From: Actinocorallia herbida
GTDB taxonomy: Bacteria > Actinomycetota > Actinomycetes > Streptosporangiales > Streptosporangiaceae
Length of the DNA stretch: 64,000 nt
Assembly (NCBI RefSeq): GCF_003751225.1
Contig: NZ_RJKE01000001.1
Location: 744,001 to 808,000, forward strand
Direction of reading: 5' to 3'
Part shown: positions 25,630 to 33,984 of the stretch, in pieces
Layout: every line of letters begins with the position of its first letter
How positions within the stretch are numbered: position 1 is the first letter of the stretch
Notes under the pieces: generated by a model
Told to the model about the DNA's origin: nothing
Seen by the model: the letters and a program-made list of their open reading frames with translations, nothing else
The model's database searches: none
Program-made: the position numbers and the translations under genes

Positions 25630-26652
25630 TTACGAGGCGGGTTTCAGTACGCCGGTCCAGGTGAGGGCGGAGCATCGGGTGTCCGTGCAGAAGTCCACGC
25701 GGAGATCGCCCGCGGCGTTGGCGCCGAAGCGGATCACCGAGTCGGTGCAGGTGCCGCTGGGCGTGCGCTCGTCCATCAGGGCCTTCCGCGCGGCGACGTC
25801 CCTGACGGACAGGGTCCCGGTGCACTTGTGCCCGGGATAGGAGGTCGAGCCCCCGTCCCGGGTGAGGGTCACCCGCATCTTCCAGGGGTCGCGCTCTTTG
25901 TCGGAGATATCGCGGATCGTCCCGGTCCAGGTGCCCTGGAGTTCGGCGGGCACTTCGGGGGCGGGGTCGGGGGACCCGGAGCCGTCCAGGAGGCTCACGA
26001 CCACGGGGCCGCCGAGGAACAGGGCGGCCAACGCGATCGCGGTCTTCTGCCACAGGCGCAGCCGGTGCTTCGCGGCGGGAGGGCGGTGCGGAGGAACCCG
26101 GTGGTAGGGCGGAGCCGGGCGGACATACGGCGGGGCGTAAGGAGGGGGAGGATACGAGGGGGGCACGTACGACGGCGGGACGAACGGGGCCGAGTAGGGC
26201 GAGGAGACCGCGTCGTCCCACGGGTCGTCCGGCGGGTCGTCATCGGGATCGTCGTAGAGGTCGTCGTCCCAAGGGTCGTGGGCGGCGCGCGCATCGGCCT
26301 GTCCGGGCGGGGCGTCCGAGTCCGCAGCCCCGAAGGACGGGTCGTCCCAGGGATCCTCGTCCCAGGGGTCGTCGTCCGCGGGTCCCGTGTCCGCGGGGCC
26401 CGCGGCGGACCCGTCGTCGGCCGAGGCCCGCCAGCGGTCGTAGGCGGCGCGGTCCTCGGTGAGGATCCGCCGCGCCGTGTTGAGCAGCGCGGTCAGCTCG
26501 CGTGCCGCGGGGGAGTCGCCGTTGCGGTCGGGGTGGTGGCGGAAGACGAGGCCGCGGTGCGCGGCGTGGATCTCCCGCTCGGTGGCGTCCGGGGCGAGGC
26601 CGAGGACGGCATAGGCGTCGTTTCCCGCGAGGTCGGCGAAGCCGCGGGCCAT
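25630..26652 (-). CDS. Membrane-anchored J-domain (DnaJ-like) protein with outer beta domain
   Basis: A 340-residue protein. Residues about 10-72 are a J domain (DAYAVLGLAPDATEREI, then the HPD tripeptide in FRHHPDRNGD at 40-42), which activates an Hsp70. A long acidic, Trp-containing linker (DDDPWDEDPWDD) and a Pro/Tyr-rich stretch follow, then one membrane helix (TAIALAALFLGGPVVVSLL). The outer C-terminal domain of about 105 residues (AELQGTWTGTI, CTGTLSVRDVAA, SGTCTDSVIRF) is homologous by eye to that of the protein at 1-654. No Gly/Phe or zinc-finger region is present, so this is a specialised J-protein that places Hsp70 at the membrane. It overlaps the preceding gene by one base (TGATG). 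Confidence 0.85.
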   Translation of the reverse strand: MARGFADLAGNDAYAVLGLAPDATEREIHAAHRGLVFRHHPDRNGDSPAARELTALLNTARRILTEDRAAYDRWRASADDGSAAGPADTGPADDDPWDEDPWDDPSFGAADSDAPPGQADARAAHDPWDDDLYDDPDDDPPDDPWDDAVSSPYSAPFVPPSYVPPSYPPPPYAPPYVRPAPPYHRVPPHRPPAAKHRLRLWQKTAIALAALFLGGPVVVSLLDGSGSPDPAPEVPAELQGTWTGTIRDISDKERDPWKMRVTLTRDGGSTSYPGHKCTGTLSVRDVAARKALMDERTPSGTCTDSVIRFGANAAGDLRVDFCTDTRCSALTWTGVLKPAS

Positions 26653-27377
26653 CAAGCGCCTACGCGGCCGACCACCGGCGCCCGGTAGCAGCGCAGGGCC
26701 CAGTGCGCGGTGGCGTCGCTGTGCCCCGCCGGGACGATCTTCGACCCCGCCGCGAGCGTCAGGTCCCGCGCCCCGGCGAGCACCAGCACGAAGACCTCGA
26801 GATGGTGGTCGTAGCCCTGGTAGTACCAGTCGTGGAAGGAGACGGGGGAGTCGGAGAACGGGCTCTGGAGAAGGGTCTGCGCCTTCTCCGGGAGGTTCCC
26901 GAGGACTCCGCGGGCCGCGGCGGAGAGGCCGACGGGGCCCGCCGGGGCGCCGCCGTGCCCGGGACCCGCCGCGCCGGCCCGGGGGTGGGCGGGCGGCGGC
27001 CTGTGGTCGACGTCCCGGTGCCGGATCGGCCCGAGGCGGTAGGAGGACAGCGTGTAGACCGGGCGGTGGTCGGCGTTGAGCCGGGGCCGGGCGATGCACA
27101 GCGCCGACTCCCCGAACACCACGGCCATGGGCCGCCCGTCGGCGTCCGAGGGGTCGTCGGAGGCGAACCAGGCCAGGGTGGACCCCGCCCTCTGCTCCAG
27201 GAGCGCGCGGACCTTGGGGCTGAGGGCCTCCCAGCACGCGTCGCGCAGCCGGGTGCCGCCGAGCCCGAGCGGCTCCGCCCGGTGCACGGGCGCGCCCTGC
27301 GCGGACGGCACGGGGGTGTCCCGGCGACGGGCGGTGGGCAGCCGGTCGTCGCCGGGGCCGATCGGACGCAGATTCAA
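26652..27377 (-). CDS. Hypothetical soluble protein coupled to the membrane DnaJ gene
   Basis: A 241-residue protein I do not recognise. The start is TTG at 27377, supported by a strong GGAGG six bases upstream; the frame is open further upstream but lies antisense or out of frame to the MFS gene. Residues about 40-150 look globular (LSPKVRALLEQRAGSTLAWF, PMAVVFGESALCIARPRL). The middle is Pro/His/Gly-rich, and the C-terminal 90 residues look beta-rich (VSFHDWYYQGYDHHLEVFVL, DATAHWALRCYRAPVV). There is no signal peptide or membrane helix. Its stop shares a base with the DnaJ start, so the products are probably made in balance and may interact. Confidence 0.65.
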   Translation of the reverse strand: MNLRPIGPGDDRLPTARRRDTPVPSAQGAPVHRAEPLGLGGTRLRDACWEALSPKVRALLEQRAGSTLAWFASDDPSDADGRPMAVVFGESALCIARPRLNADHRPVYTLSSYRLGPIRHRDVDHRPPPAHPRAGAAGPGHGGAPAGPVGLSAAARGVLGNLPEKAQTLLQSPFSDSPVSFHDWYYQGYDHHLEVFVLVLAGARDLTLAAGSKIVPAGHSDATAHWALRCYRAPVVGRVGA

Positions 27378-27460
27378 AGACGGCCTCCGCAGACGGGTGA
27401 GTTCCGTTCGGAATCCTGCCAAGACGCGCCCCCGGGCGTCCACCCGGTTCAGGCGTCCCG

Positions 27461-28648
27461 TCAAGCCGCCTGGAGTTCGGCGTCCGATCGGGGCGCGGGC
27501 GCGGCGGCGATGTCGGCGGAGGCGCGCATCGGGACGCGCCGGACGGCGAGCACGATGGCGACGGACAGGACCAGGACGATCGCCATGCCCGCGTGCACCG
27601 AGGTGCCCTCGGCGATCCCGCCGATCAGCACCGGGCCGAGCAGCAGGCCACCGTAGCCCATGGCGCCGACCTGGGCCACCGAGGCGGCCGACCGGCCGGG
27701 CGCCGCGGTCCCCGCGAGCGAGATCATCGTCGGGACGATCACGCTGACCATGAGCCCGGTCAGGAAGAACCCGGCGAGCGCCACCGGGACGCCCGGCGCG
27801 AACAGCACCACGAGCATGCCGGCGAACGTGCCGGTCCCGGCCGCGGTGAGCAGGCCGCGGCTGCCCAGCACCACCCGCGCGCGGTCGCCGATGAGCCTGC
27901 CGAGCAGCATCGCCGCCTCGAACGCCGGGTAGGCGAGCGCCGCGACGGCCTGGGTCGCGCCCAGGTCGTCGTGCAGGAGCAGCCCGCTCCAGTCCGCGAC
28001 CGCGCCTTCGGCCATGAACGCCAGGAAGGTGATCGCGCCGATCAGGTAGACCACGCCGGGCAGGCGGCGGCGTCCGGCGCCCGCCGCGGCCTCGGCGGGC
28101 GGGTCGGGCAGGTAGGTGCCGCCGAGCGCCAGCGCCAGCGGCAGCGCCACGATCCCGACGGTCAGCACCGCGGCGCCGAACGACCAGCCGAGTGCCGCGG
28201 TGGCCGCGCCCAGCAGGCCGCCGGACATCGCGCCGACGCACCAACCCGCGTGCATCCGGTTCATCATCGGACGGCGTTCCGCGCGTTCGACGACCGAGCC
28301 CTGGGCGTTCATGGAGACGTCGGTGAGGCCGAACGCCATGCCGAACAGGGCGACCGCGCCGAGCAGCGTGCCGAAGTTCGGCGCGAGGCCCAGCAGCGCG
28401 ACCGCCGCCGCGGTGGCCGGTGTGGACACCCGCAGGACGGCCCGGCTCCCGATCCGCGTGATGAAGGCGCGCAGGCCCTGCATGGCGGCGATCGCGGCGA
28501 GCCCCCACACCAGCAGGACGACGCCGACCGAGCCCGCGCCCAGGTCGAACGTGTCCTTCAGCGCGGGCATCCGGGTGACCCACACCCCCGAGAGCAGTCC
28601 GGCGAGCGCGAAGGTCGAGAACGTGCCCCAACGGGCGCGGAACAGCAT
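27461..28648 (-). CDS. MFS transporter
   Basis: A 395-residue protein with 12 predicted membrane helices. The first loop motif SGVWVTRMPALKDTFDLGAG and the repeat around NRMHAGWCVGAMSGGLLGA match the YbjJ-like branch of the major facilitator superfamily. The substrate is unknown; linkage to a TetR regulator favours export of a small toxic molecule. There is a good ribosome site (AGGAG) 7 bases before the ATG. It lies 126 bases downstream of tetR on the same strand and is probably under the same operator. Confidence 0.88.
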   Translation of the reverse strand: MLFRARWGTFSTFALAGLLSGVWVTRMPALKDTFDLGAGSVGVVLLVWGLAAIAAMQGLRAFITRIGSRAVLRVSTPATAAAVALLGLAPNFGTLLGAVALFGMAFGLTDVSMNAQGSVVERAERRPMMNRMHAGWCVGAMSGGLLGAATAALGWSFGAAVLTVGIVALPLALALGGTYLPDPPAEAAAGAGRRRLPGVVYLIGAITFLAFMAEGAVADWSGLLLHDDLGATQAVAALAYPAFEAAMLLGRLIGDRARVVLGSRGLLTAAGTGTFAGMLVVLFAPGVPVALAGFFLTGLMVSVIVPTMISLAGTAAPGRSAASVAQVGAMGYGGLLLGPVLIGGIAEGTSVHAGMAIVLVLSVAIVLAVRRVPMRASADIAAAPAPRSDAELQAA

Positions 28649-28774
28649 GATGCGACTCCTGGCAAGACGAGACGTGATGATGCGTGGTGCTTCGGGGGGA
28701 GGACGCGGAGAGCCCGCGAAAGCGCGACCGGGATCACCCGGACGCGCTGGAAGAGGGAAGAGGGGGCCGCTGGT

Positions 28775-29293
28775 TTACAGGAGGTCGAGCATCCGTCGTC
28801 GCAGGGCGGCGTACTGCTCGGCGGAGTACCCGCCGGGGTCCTGCGCGGAGACCTCCCACAGGCCCTCGGCCGCCAGCCGGACGACCGAGGCGGTCAGCGG
28901 GTCGGGCTCCTCACCGGGGTCGCGGTGGTGCCAGCGGTGCATGGCCTCGGAGAGCGGCGTGCGCAGTTCGGCCGAACAGGCGGCGGCGGTGATCGCGGCC
29001 CACCGGCGCGCGGTGCGCTCTCCGGACGGGGCGGCGAGGATCTCGAAGCTCGCCTCGACGAAACCGCGGGTGTAGGAACCCCCGCGGGCGGCGTGCTCGG
29101 CGACGAGCGCGTCGAACTCGTCGATCACCCGGCCGACGAGCGCGCCGGTCAGGGCCTCTTTCGTGGGGAAGTGGTAGAGCAGCCCGCCCTTGCTGACCGC
29201 GGCGCGCTCGGCGACCGCGTTCAGCGTCAGCGCCTGGCTGCCGAGCTCGCAGAGCACGGCCTCCGCGGCGTCGAGGAGGGCATCCCGTTTCAT
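28775..29293 (-). CDS. TetR-family repressor
   Basis: A 172-residue protein with an N-terminal TetR helix-turn-helix: MKRDALLDAAEAVLCELG, then LTLNAVAERAAVSKGGLLYHFPTKEAL, where the recognition helix is VSKGGLLYHF. The C-terminal helical ligand domain is not assigned to a subfamily. The ATG is only three bases from the 32-bp palindrome at 29297-29328, so the gene is almost certainly autoregulated. Promoter spacing also suggests a leaderless mRNA. It precedes the MFS gene on the same strand and diverges from the cysteine desulfurase gene. Confidence 0.9.
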   Translation of the reverse strand: MKRDALLDAAEAVLCELGSQALTLNAVAERAAVSKGGLLYHFPTKEALTGALVGRVIDEFDALVAEHAARGGSYTRGFVEASFEILAAPSGERTARRWAAITAAACSAELRTPLSEAMHRWHHRDPGEEPDPLTASVVRLAAEGLWEVSAQDPGGYSAEQYAALRRRMLDLL

Positions 29294-29296
29294 GCC

Positions 29297-29328
29297 GCTT
29301 ACTGTACCGTCCGGACGGTACAGTAAGC
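29297..29328. promoter_or_regulatory. 32-bp perfect palindrome, TetR operator with embedded promoter
   Basis: The half-site GCTTACTGTACCGTCC (29297-29312) is followed directly by its exact reverse complement (29313-29328). On the minus strand a -35-like TTGCTT (29330-29325) and a -10-like TACAGT (29306-29301) are 18 bases apart and both fall in or at the edge of the palindrome. The -10 is 7 bases from the tetR ATG, so bound repressor would block RNA polymerase and the transcript could start at the ATG. The symmetrical TACAGT on the plus strand (29319-29324) may serve the divergent gene. Confidence 0.8.
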
Positions 29329-29387
29329 AAATGCGGGTCCTCCGGGCGGCGGATAGGATGAGGCGAACTGCTAGGAAGGAAGCCCCG

Positions 29388-30551
29388 TTGCCGTACGGAG
29401 ATCACGCGGCGTATCTCGACCACGCGGCGACCGCGCCGATGCTCCCTGAGGCCATCGCCGCGATGACCGAGCAGCTGGGCCGCGTGGGCAACCCCTCCTC
29501 CTTGCACGCCGCGGGCCGCCGCGCCCGCCGGGTCGTCGAGGAGTCCCGCGAGATCATCGCCGAGGCGTTCCAGGCCAGGCCGTCCGAGGTGATCTTCACC
29601 AGCGGCGGCACCGAAGCCGACAACCTCGCCATCAAGGGCCTCTACTGGCAGCGCCGCGACCTCGGCCACCACCGCGTGGTCACCAGCGCGATCGAGCACC
29701 ACGCGGTCCTCGACGCCGTCCACTGGCTCGCCGAGCACGAGGCCGCCGAAGTCGTCCACCTCCCCGTCGACGGCCTGGGCAGGGTCGCCCCCGCCGACCT
29801 CGAGGCCGCCCTCACCGACGACACCGCCCTCGTCACCATCATGTGGGCCAACAACGAGGTCGGCACCGTCCAGCCCATCGCCGCGCTCGCCGCGCACGCG
29901 CGCGGCCGCGGCGTCCCGTTCCACTCCGACGCCGTCCAGGCCGCCCCGTTCCTGCCCGTCTCCCTCGCCGAGGGCGCCGACGCCCTGACTCTCAGCGCGC
30001 ACAAGCTCGGCGGTCCGCTCGGCGTCGGGGCGCTGCTGCTGGCCAAGGGCGTCGACCCGACCCCGGTGCTGCACGGCGGCGGCCAGGAGCGCGACGTGCG
30101 CTCGGGCACCCTCGACACCCCGGCCATCGCCGGATTCGCCGCGGCGGTCCAGACGACCGTCGCCCGGCGTGATGAGACCGTCCGCCGGGTCGGCGCGCTG
30201 CGCGACCTGCTCGTGGACCTGGTGCGAGCCGAGGTCCCCGACGCGGTGCTGAACGGCGATCCCGCCGACAGGCTCGCGGGCAACGCCCACTTCTCCTTCC
30301 CCGGCTGCGAGGGCGACGCCCTGCTCATGCTGCTCGACGCCCGGGGCGTCTCCTGCTCGACGGGTTCGGCCTGCTCGGCCGGGATCGCCCAGCCGAGCCA
30401 TGTGCTGCTGGCCATGGGGATGAGCTCGGAGCAGGCCCGCGGCAGCCTGCGCTTCTCCCTGGGCCACGACTCCACCGAGGACGACGTGCGGGCGCTCACC
30501 GCGGTGATCGGCGCCGTGGTGGAGCGCGCCCGCCGCGCGGGCCTCACCTGA
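29388..30551 (+). CDS. iscS: Cysteine desulfurase (NifS/IscS family)
   Basis: A 387-residue PLP enzyme that takes sulfur from L-cysteine as a persulfide. The PLP-lysine is about residue 206 in LSAHKLGGPLGVG; the cofactor-ring His is in TSAIEHHAVLD; the persulfide Cys is about residue 329 in STGSACSAGI. I chose TTG 29388 because AGGAAGGA precedes it by 7 bases and the product starts MPYGDHAAYLDHAATAP; an in-frame ATG at 29358 is the alternative. The best-supported partner is MnmA, encoded 1.2 kb downstream, which needs sulfur for tRNA 2-thiouridine; the same iscS-mnmA order is conserved in other actinobacteria. Confidence 0.92.
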   Translation: MPYGDHAAYLDHAATAPMLPEAIAAMTEQLGRVGNPSSLHAAGRRARRVVEESREIIAEAFQARPSEVIFTSGGTEADNLAIKGLYWQRRDLGHHRVVTSAIEHHAVLDAVHWLAEHEAAEVVHLPVDGLGRVAPADLEAALTDDTALVTIMWANNEVGTVQPIAALAAHARGRGVPFHSDAVQAAPFLPVSLAEGADALTLSAHKLGGPLGVGALLLAKGVDPTPVLHGGGQERDVRSGTLDTPAIAGFAAAVQTTVARRDETVRRVGALRDLLVDLVRAEVPDAVLNGDPADRLAGNAHFSFPGCEGDALLMLLDARGVSCSTGSACSAGIAQPSHVLLAMGMSSEQARGSLRFSLGHDSTEDDVRALTAVIGAVVERARRAGLT

Positions 30552-30597
30552 TCAGGAGCCGCCGAAGAGGCGAGGACACAGGGGACGCGAAGCCGCG

Positions 30598-30631
30598 GAA
30601 GCCCGCCGGACGCACGCGTCCGGCGGGCTTC
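30598..30631. terminator. Strong bidirectional hairpin between convergent genes
   Basis: A perfect 15-bp stem, GAAGCCCGCCGGACG (30598-30612) with its complement at 30617-30631 and a CACG loop. It lies between the iscS stop and the minus-strand stop at 30652. Confidence 0.85.
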
Positions 30632-30651
30632 GCCGTCGATGAGCCGGACCG

Positions 30652-31677
30652 TCAGATGCGGTAGGGCTGGACCGTCCGCCAGGCCGGGTCGTGTCGGGAC
30701 TCGACCTTGCCCTTGCCCTCCGGCCAGGCGGCCGCGAGCTGGTCGAGCTCGGCCACGACCGCGGAGTCGGGGTCGGCGTACAGGTGGAAGACGCGCAGGC
30801 CGTCGCCGGTCTCGCGCAGGAACAGCACCGCGCCGTCCAGCTTCTCGATCCGCTCCTCGACCGCGCGCAGCGCCTCGGACGACGGCGCCACCGGCAGCCG
30901 GTCCGGCCCGGAGTGGGCGTAGGGGAGCGTGATGCTCACGTGCAGGTCGAACAGCGGGTGGTCCTGCCGGTGCAGCGGGAACCTGACGGTGATCTGGGCG
31001 GGATGTCCTCGCGGGGTGCGGCCTTCGCCCTTGAGCCACGCCCCTTGCCTAAAAGGCTCGGCTATCTGCTCCACCACGGAGGCCAGGAGGTTCGGTGGCA
31101 GCGCGTCCATCGGGGCCTCGATCGCGATGGTCACATCGCCGATCCAGCGCGCCACGTCGTCCTCGCCGAGCGCCCACACCAGGACGGTCCCGGCCACCTG
31201 GAGCCGGGTCTGCTCGTCCACGAACAGGAAGTCCGGGTGGTAGGCCGCGATGTCGATCCGCGCCTTCCCCTGGTCGACCCGCATGCCGAGCTTGACGTAG
31301 GAGAGATCGAACTCGTGGTCGCCGAGGGCGAGCTTGGTGCCGAGCGCCTCGGGGTCGGCCTGCCGGGCGGCGTGGAAGGTCCAGCGGTCGCGCCGCGGCC
31401 TGCCCTTGCGCCAGCGCTCGGCGAGGCCGCGCAGCTCGTCCGCGCCCTGCCCGCTGATGGTGAAGGCGGGTGCTTCGGGGTCGATCTCCCACACGAGGTC
31501 CGGGTGGATCCGGTGGACCAGCAGGGTGATCTCCTCGTGCAGGTCCGTCGGCAGGGACTCGCCCGCCGCCGCGATCCGCTCGCGCAGCTCAGGCCACCGA
31601 TCCCAGAACTCGGCGATGGCCGCGGCCGCCGGGGAGGTGTCACGTGAACGCTTGAAGATGCCCATATCGCCGCCCAT
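30652..31677 (-). CDS. DUF695-like protein of unknown function
   Basis: A 341-residue soluble protein. The segment EITLLVHRIHPDLVWEIDP, then FTISGQGADELRGLAERW and PRRDRWTFHAARQADPEALG, resembles DUF695-type proteins; this is recognition by eye, not a search. The C-terminal half repeats a similar layout (RFPLHRQDHPLFDLHVSITL, then VEERIEKLDGAVLFLRETGD). No catalytic motif or membrane segment is visible. The start ATG at 31677 has GGAGG eight bases upstream; a second ATG at 31665 is possible. It is transcribed convergently to iscS and divergently from mnmA, so it interrupts an otherwise colinear sulfur-transfer pair. Confidence 0.7.
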   Translation of the reverse strand: MGGDMGIFKRSRDTSPAAAAIAEFWDRWPELRERIAAAGESLPTDLHEEITLLVHRIHPDLVWEIDPEAPAFTISGQGADELRGLAERWRKGRPRRDRWTFHAARQADPEALGTKLALGDHEFDLSYVKLGMRVDQGKARIDIAAYHPDFLFVDEQTRLQVAGTVLVWALGEDDVARWIGDVTIAIEAPMDALPPNLLASVVEQIAEPFRQGAWLKGEGRTPRGHPAQITVRFPLHRQDHPLFDLHVSITLPYAHSGPDRLPVAPSSEALRAVEERIEKLDGAVLFLRETGDGLRVFHLYADPDSAVVAELDQLAAAWPEGKGKVESRHDPAWRTVQPYRI

Positions 31678-31753
31678 GCTAAGGCCTCCGCGGGCGCCCT
31701 CGCCCAAGCTCGGCAGGTAATCGGGTGGACGGCGCCGATATCCTTGAGACACC

Positions 31754-32830
31754 ATGACTCTTCGCGTGCTCGCCGCCATGTCCGGCGGCGTCGACTCCGC
31801 CGTGGCGGCGGCCCGGGCCGCCGAGGCCGGCCACGACGTGACCGGCGTCCACATGGCCCTGTCGGCCAATCCCCAGTCCTATCGCACCGGCGCCCGCGGG
31901 TGCTGCACCGTCGAGGACTCCCGTGACGCCCGGCGCGCCGCGGACGTGATCGGCATCCCCTTCTACATCTGGGACATGGCCGAACGGTTCTCCTCCGACG
32001 TGGTCGACGACTTCGTCGCCGAGTACGCCGCGGGCCGCACCCCGAACCCCTGCCTGCGCTGCAATGAGAAGATCAAGTTCGCCGCGCTGCTGGACCGGGC
32101 GCTGGCGCTGGGCTTCGACGCGGTCTGCACCGGCCACTACGCGCAGGTGTCCGACGGGGTGCTGAGCCGGGGCGTCGACGAAGGCAAGGACCAGTCTTAT
32201 GTGCTCGCGGTGTGCAGCCGCGAGCAGTTGCGCCACGCGATGTTCCCGCTCGGCGACACCACCAAGGCCGAGATCCGCGCGGAGGCCGCCCGGCGCGACC
32301 TGCTCGTCGCCGACAAGCCGGACAGCCACGACATCTGCTTCATCGCCGACGGCGACACCCGCGGCTTCCTGGCCGCCAGGCTCGGCGCCGCCAAGGGCCC
32401 GATCGTGGACGAGTCCGGCACGGTCGTGGGTGAGCACGAGGGGGCGTTCGGCTTCACCGTCGGGCAGCGCAAGGGCCTCCGGATCGGCACCCCCGCCCCG
32501 GACGGGAAGCCCCGGTACGTCCTGGACATCTCGCCGGTGACGAACACGGTCCGGGTGGGGCCGCGCGAGGCCCTGGACGTCACCGAGATCGTCGCGGACC
32601 GGATCATCGGGCTCGAAGGGGAGCTGCCCGAGCGCTGCGCTGTCCAGTTGCGCGCGCACGGCGAGGTCTACCCGTGCGAGCCCTTGCGGGAGGACGGGGA
32701 ACTGCGGCTGCGCCTGCTGGCCCCGGCCCAGGGCGTCGCGCCCGGCCAGGCCGCGGTCCTGTACGCGGGCGACCGGGTCCTGGGCTCCGCCACCATCGTC
32801 TCCGCGTCGCGCCCGGCACCCGTCTCCTGA
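31754..32830 (+). CDS. mnmA: tRNA-specific 2-thiouridylase MnmA
   Basis: A 358-residue enzyme that thiolates U34 of tRNA-Lys, -Glu and -Gln. The N-terminal PP-loop ATP site is [13 protein letters not shown]. The two catalytic cysteines are in [14 protein letters not shown] and [19 protein letters not shown] and [13 protein letters not shown] are also diagnostic. The C-terminal beta domain is complete. The pyrophosphatase loop is followed by [18 protein letters not shown], an actinobacterial feature. Sulfur is expected to come from the upstream IscS. A terminator hairpin follows at 32842-32869. Confidence 0.95.
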   Translation: MTLRVLAAMSGGVDSAVAAARAAEAGHDVTGVHMALSANPQSYRTGARGCCTVEDSRDARRAADVIGIPFYIWDMAERFSSDVVDDFVAEYAAGRTPNPCLRCNEKIKFAALLDRALALGFDAVCTGHYAQVSDGVLSRGVDEGKDQSYVLAVCSREQLRHAMFPLGDTTKAEIRAEAARRDLLVADKPDSHDICFIADGDTRGFLAARLGAAKGPIVDESGTVVGEHEGAFGFTVGQRKGLRIGTPAPDGKPRYVLDISPVTNTVRVGPREALDVTEIVADRIIGLEGELPERCAVQLRAHGEVYPCEPLREDGELRLRLLAPAQGVAPGQAAVLYAGDRVLGSATIVSASRPAPVS

Positions 32831-32841
32831 GGGTTCTGGGG

Positions 32842-32869
32842 GCGGACCGGGCGGGGTCGTCCGGTCCGC
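32842..32869 (+). terminator. Hairpin terminator after mnmA
   Basis: A 9-bp perfect stem, GCGGACCGG (32842-32850) with CCGGTCCGC (32861-32869) and a 10-base loop, 11 bases after the mnmA stop. Confidence 0.65.
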
Positions 32870-32900
32870 GCTGCGGCGGGGATGCGGGGAGAAGGCGGGG

Positions 32901-33194
32901 TCAGGGGCCCGCGAGGGTGTCGGCCGAGGGGTCGGCGACGCGGGGCCGGGCGGTCTCGCGGGACTTCATGCCCGCGATGGTCGTGATGAACAGCAGGGTG
33001 ACGCCGTTGGCGGCGATCAGGGCGAGGTCGCCGCTGAGGAGGCCGTAGGCGAGCCACAGCACGATGCCAGTGCCGAGCAGCGCCAGATACGTCCAGGAGA
33101 TGTCATCGGTGGAACGGGTGCGCCATGAGCGCAGCAGCTGGGGGAGCCAGCAACCCGTGGTCAGTGCTCCGGCGAGCAGTCCGAGGCTCGTCAT
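32901..33194 (-). CDS. SemiSWEET / PQ-loop family small transporter
   Basis: A 97-residue protein with three membrane helices and the PQ motif in TTGCWLPQLLRSWRTRSTDD, followed by ISWTYLALLGTGIVLWLAYG. This is one triple-helix bundle, the size and motif of bacterial SemiSWEETs, which dimerise to transport sugars or other small solutes. The tail (RETARPRVADPSADTLAGP) is cytoplasmic. Start ATG 33194 is supported by GGGAG 9 bases upstream; TTG 33203 is the alternative. It is encoded alone; the substrate is unknown. Confidence 0.85.
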   Translation of the reverse strand: MTSLGLLAGALTTGCWLPQLLRSWRTRSTDDISWTYLALLGTGIVLWLAYGLLSGDLALIAANGVTLLFITTIAGMKSRETARPRVADPSADTLAGP

Positions 33195-33308
33195 GACACG
33201 CAACTCCCTTCGTCGGCCTTGTCCAGTATTGGGACCGTTCCAGGAGAGTAACCCGCGTCACATTCACATGTCCGGCATAAGGCAGGATACGGACATGAGA
33301 ACTCATCG

Positions 33309-33905
33309 TTACGGGACTATTACGGGAGCGGACGGGCCCCGGGACGGCGTGGACGCCGCGGTGAAGGCGCGGCCCAGGCCCAGCGCGGCCTCCAGCACGG
33401 GCATGAGCTTCTCGCCCTCGCCGTCGTGGTTCTGCATGCCCGCGGAGCTCTGCACGGCGACCCGGACGATGAACTGCGCCTCGACGGCCGAGGCGATGCC
33501 CGTCTCAGGGTCGTAGACGCCGTCCTCGCCCACCCCGATCAGCGACACCCGCTTCTGCTCCACATAGCCGTAGACCTGCCACAGGTCCAGGCCCGTGTCG
33601 ACGTCGTACCGGCTGAGGTAGGAGACGACGAGCACAACGGCGTTCGCGCCTTTCCCCGCGGTGAACCGGGCGCCGTGCGTGCCGCCCTCAGTGCCCGAAT
33701 CGCAGGCGGAGGGCGCGGCGCCCAAGGTGGCCTTCACCAGGTCGGGGGGGAGCCCGGCGCAGATATCGGGGGTCGGCAGGGGCGCGGCGTCGAGCCGCCC
33801 GGTGGGCGTGTACCCGCCGCACCCCGCCACCAGGACGAGGCAGATCGCCGTGCAGGATCTCCGCAGGGCCGTCCGAAGGGCCGAGCCGGGCCAGGAGGCG
33901 CGCAT
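33309..33905 (-). CDS. Putative lipoprotein of unknown function
   Basis: A 198-residue protein with a lipoprotein signal: basic N-region (ALRTALRRSC), hydrophobic core and lipobox LVAGC at about residue 29, followed by GGYTPTGRLDAAPLPTP. The mature part (ICAGLPPDLVKATLG, then ACDSGTEGGTHGARFT) resembles the DUF3558-like lipoproteins of actinobacteria, with two Cys likely forming a disulfide. It should be attached to the outer face of the membrane. The start ATG is 33905; the frame upstream is open but would bury the signal. It is divergent from the MetE-like gene (80-base gap). Confidence 0.75.
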   Translation of the reverse strand: MRASWPGSALRTALRRSCTAICLVLVAGCGGYTPTGRLDAAPLPTPDICAGLPPDLVKATLGAAPSACDSGTEGGTHGARFTAGKGANAVVLVVSYLSRYDVDTGLDLWQVYGYVEQKRVSLIGVGEDGVYDPETGIASAVEAQFIVRVAVQSSAGMQNHDGEGEKLMPVLEAALGLGRAFTAASTPSRGPSAPVIVP

Positions 33906-33984
33906 GGCGACGCAGGATAGGGCACGGGCCCGGCCTGGTGGAACGCAGGGCGGAGGCGCGCGGAACGACGGGCACAATGGGGCG

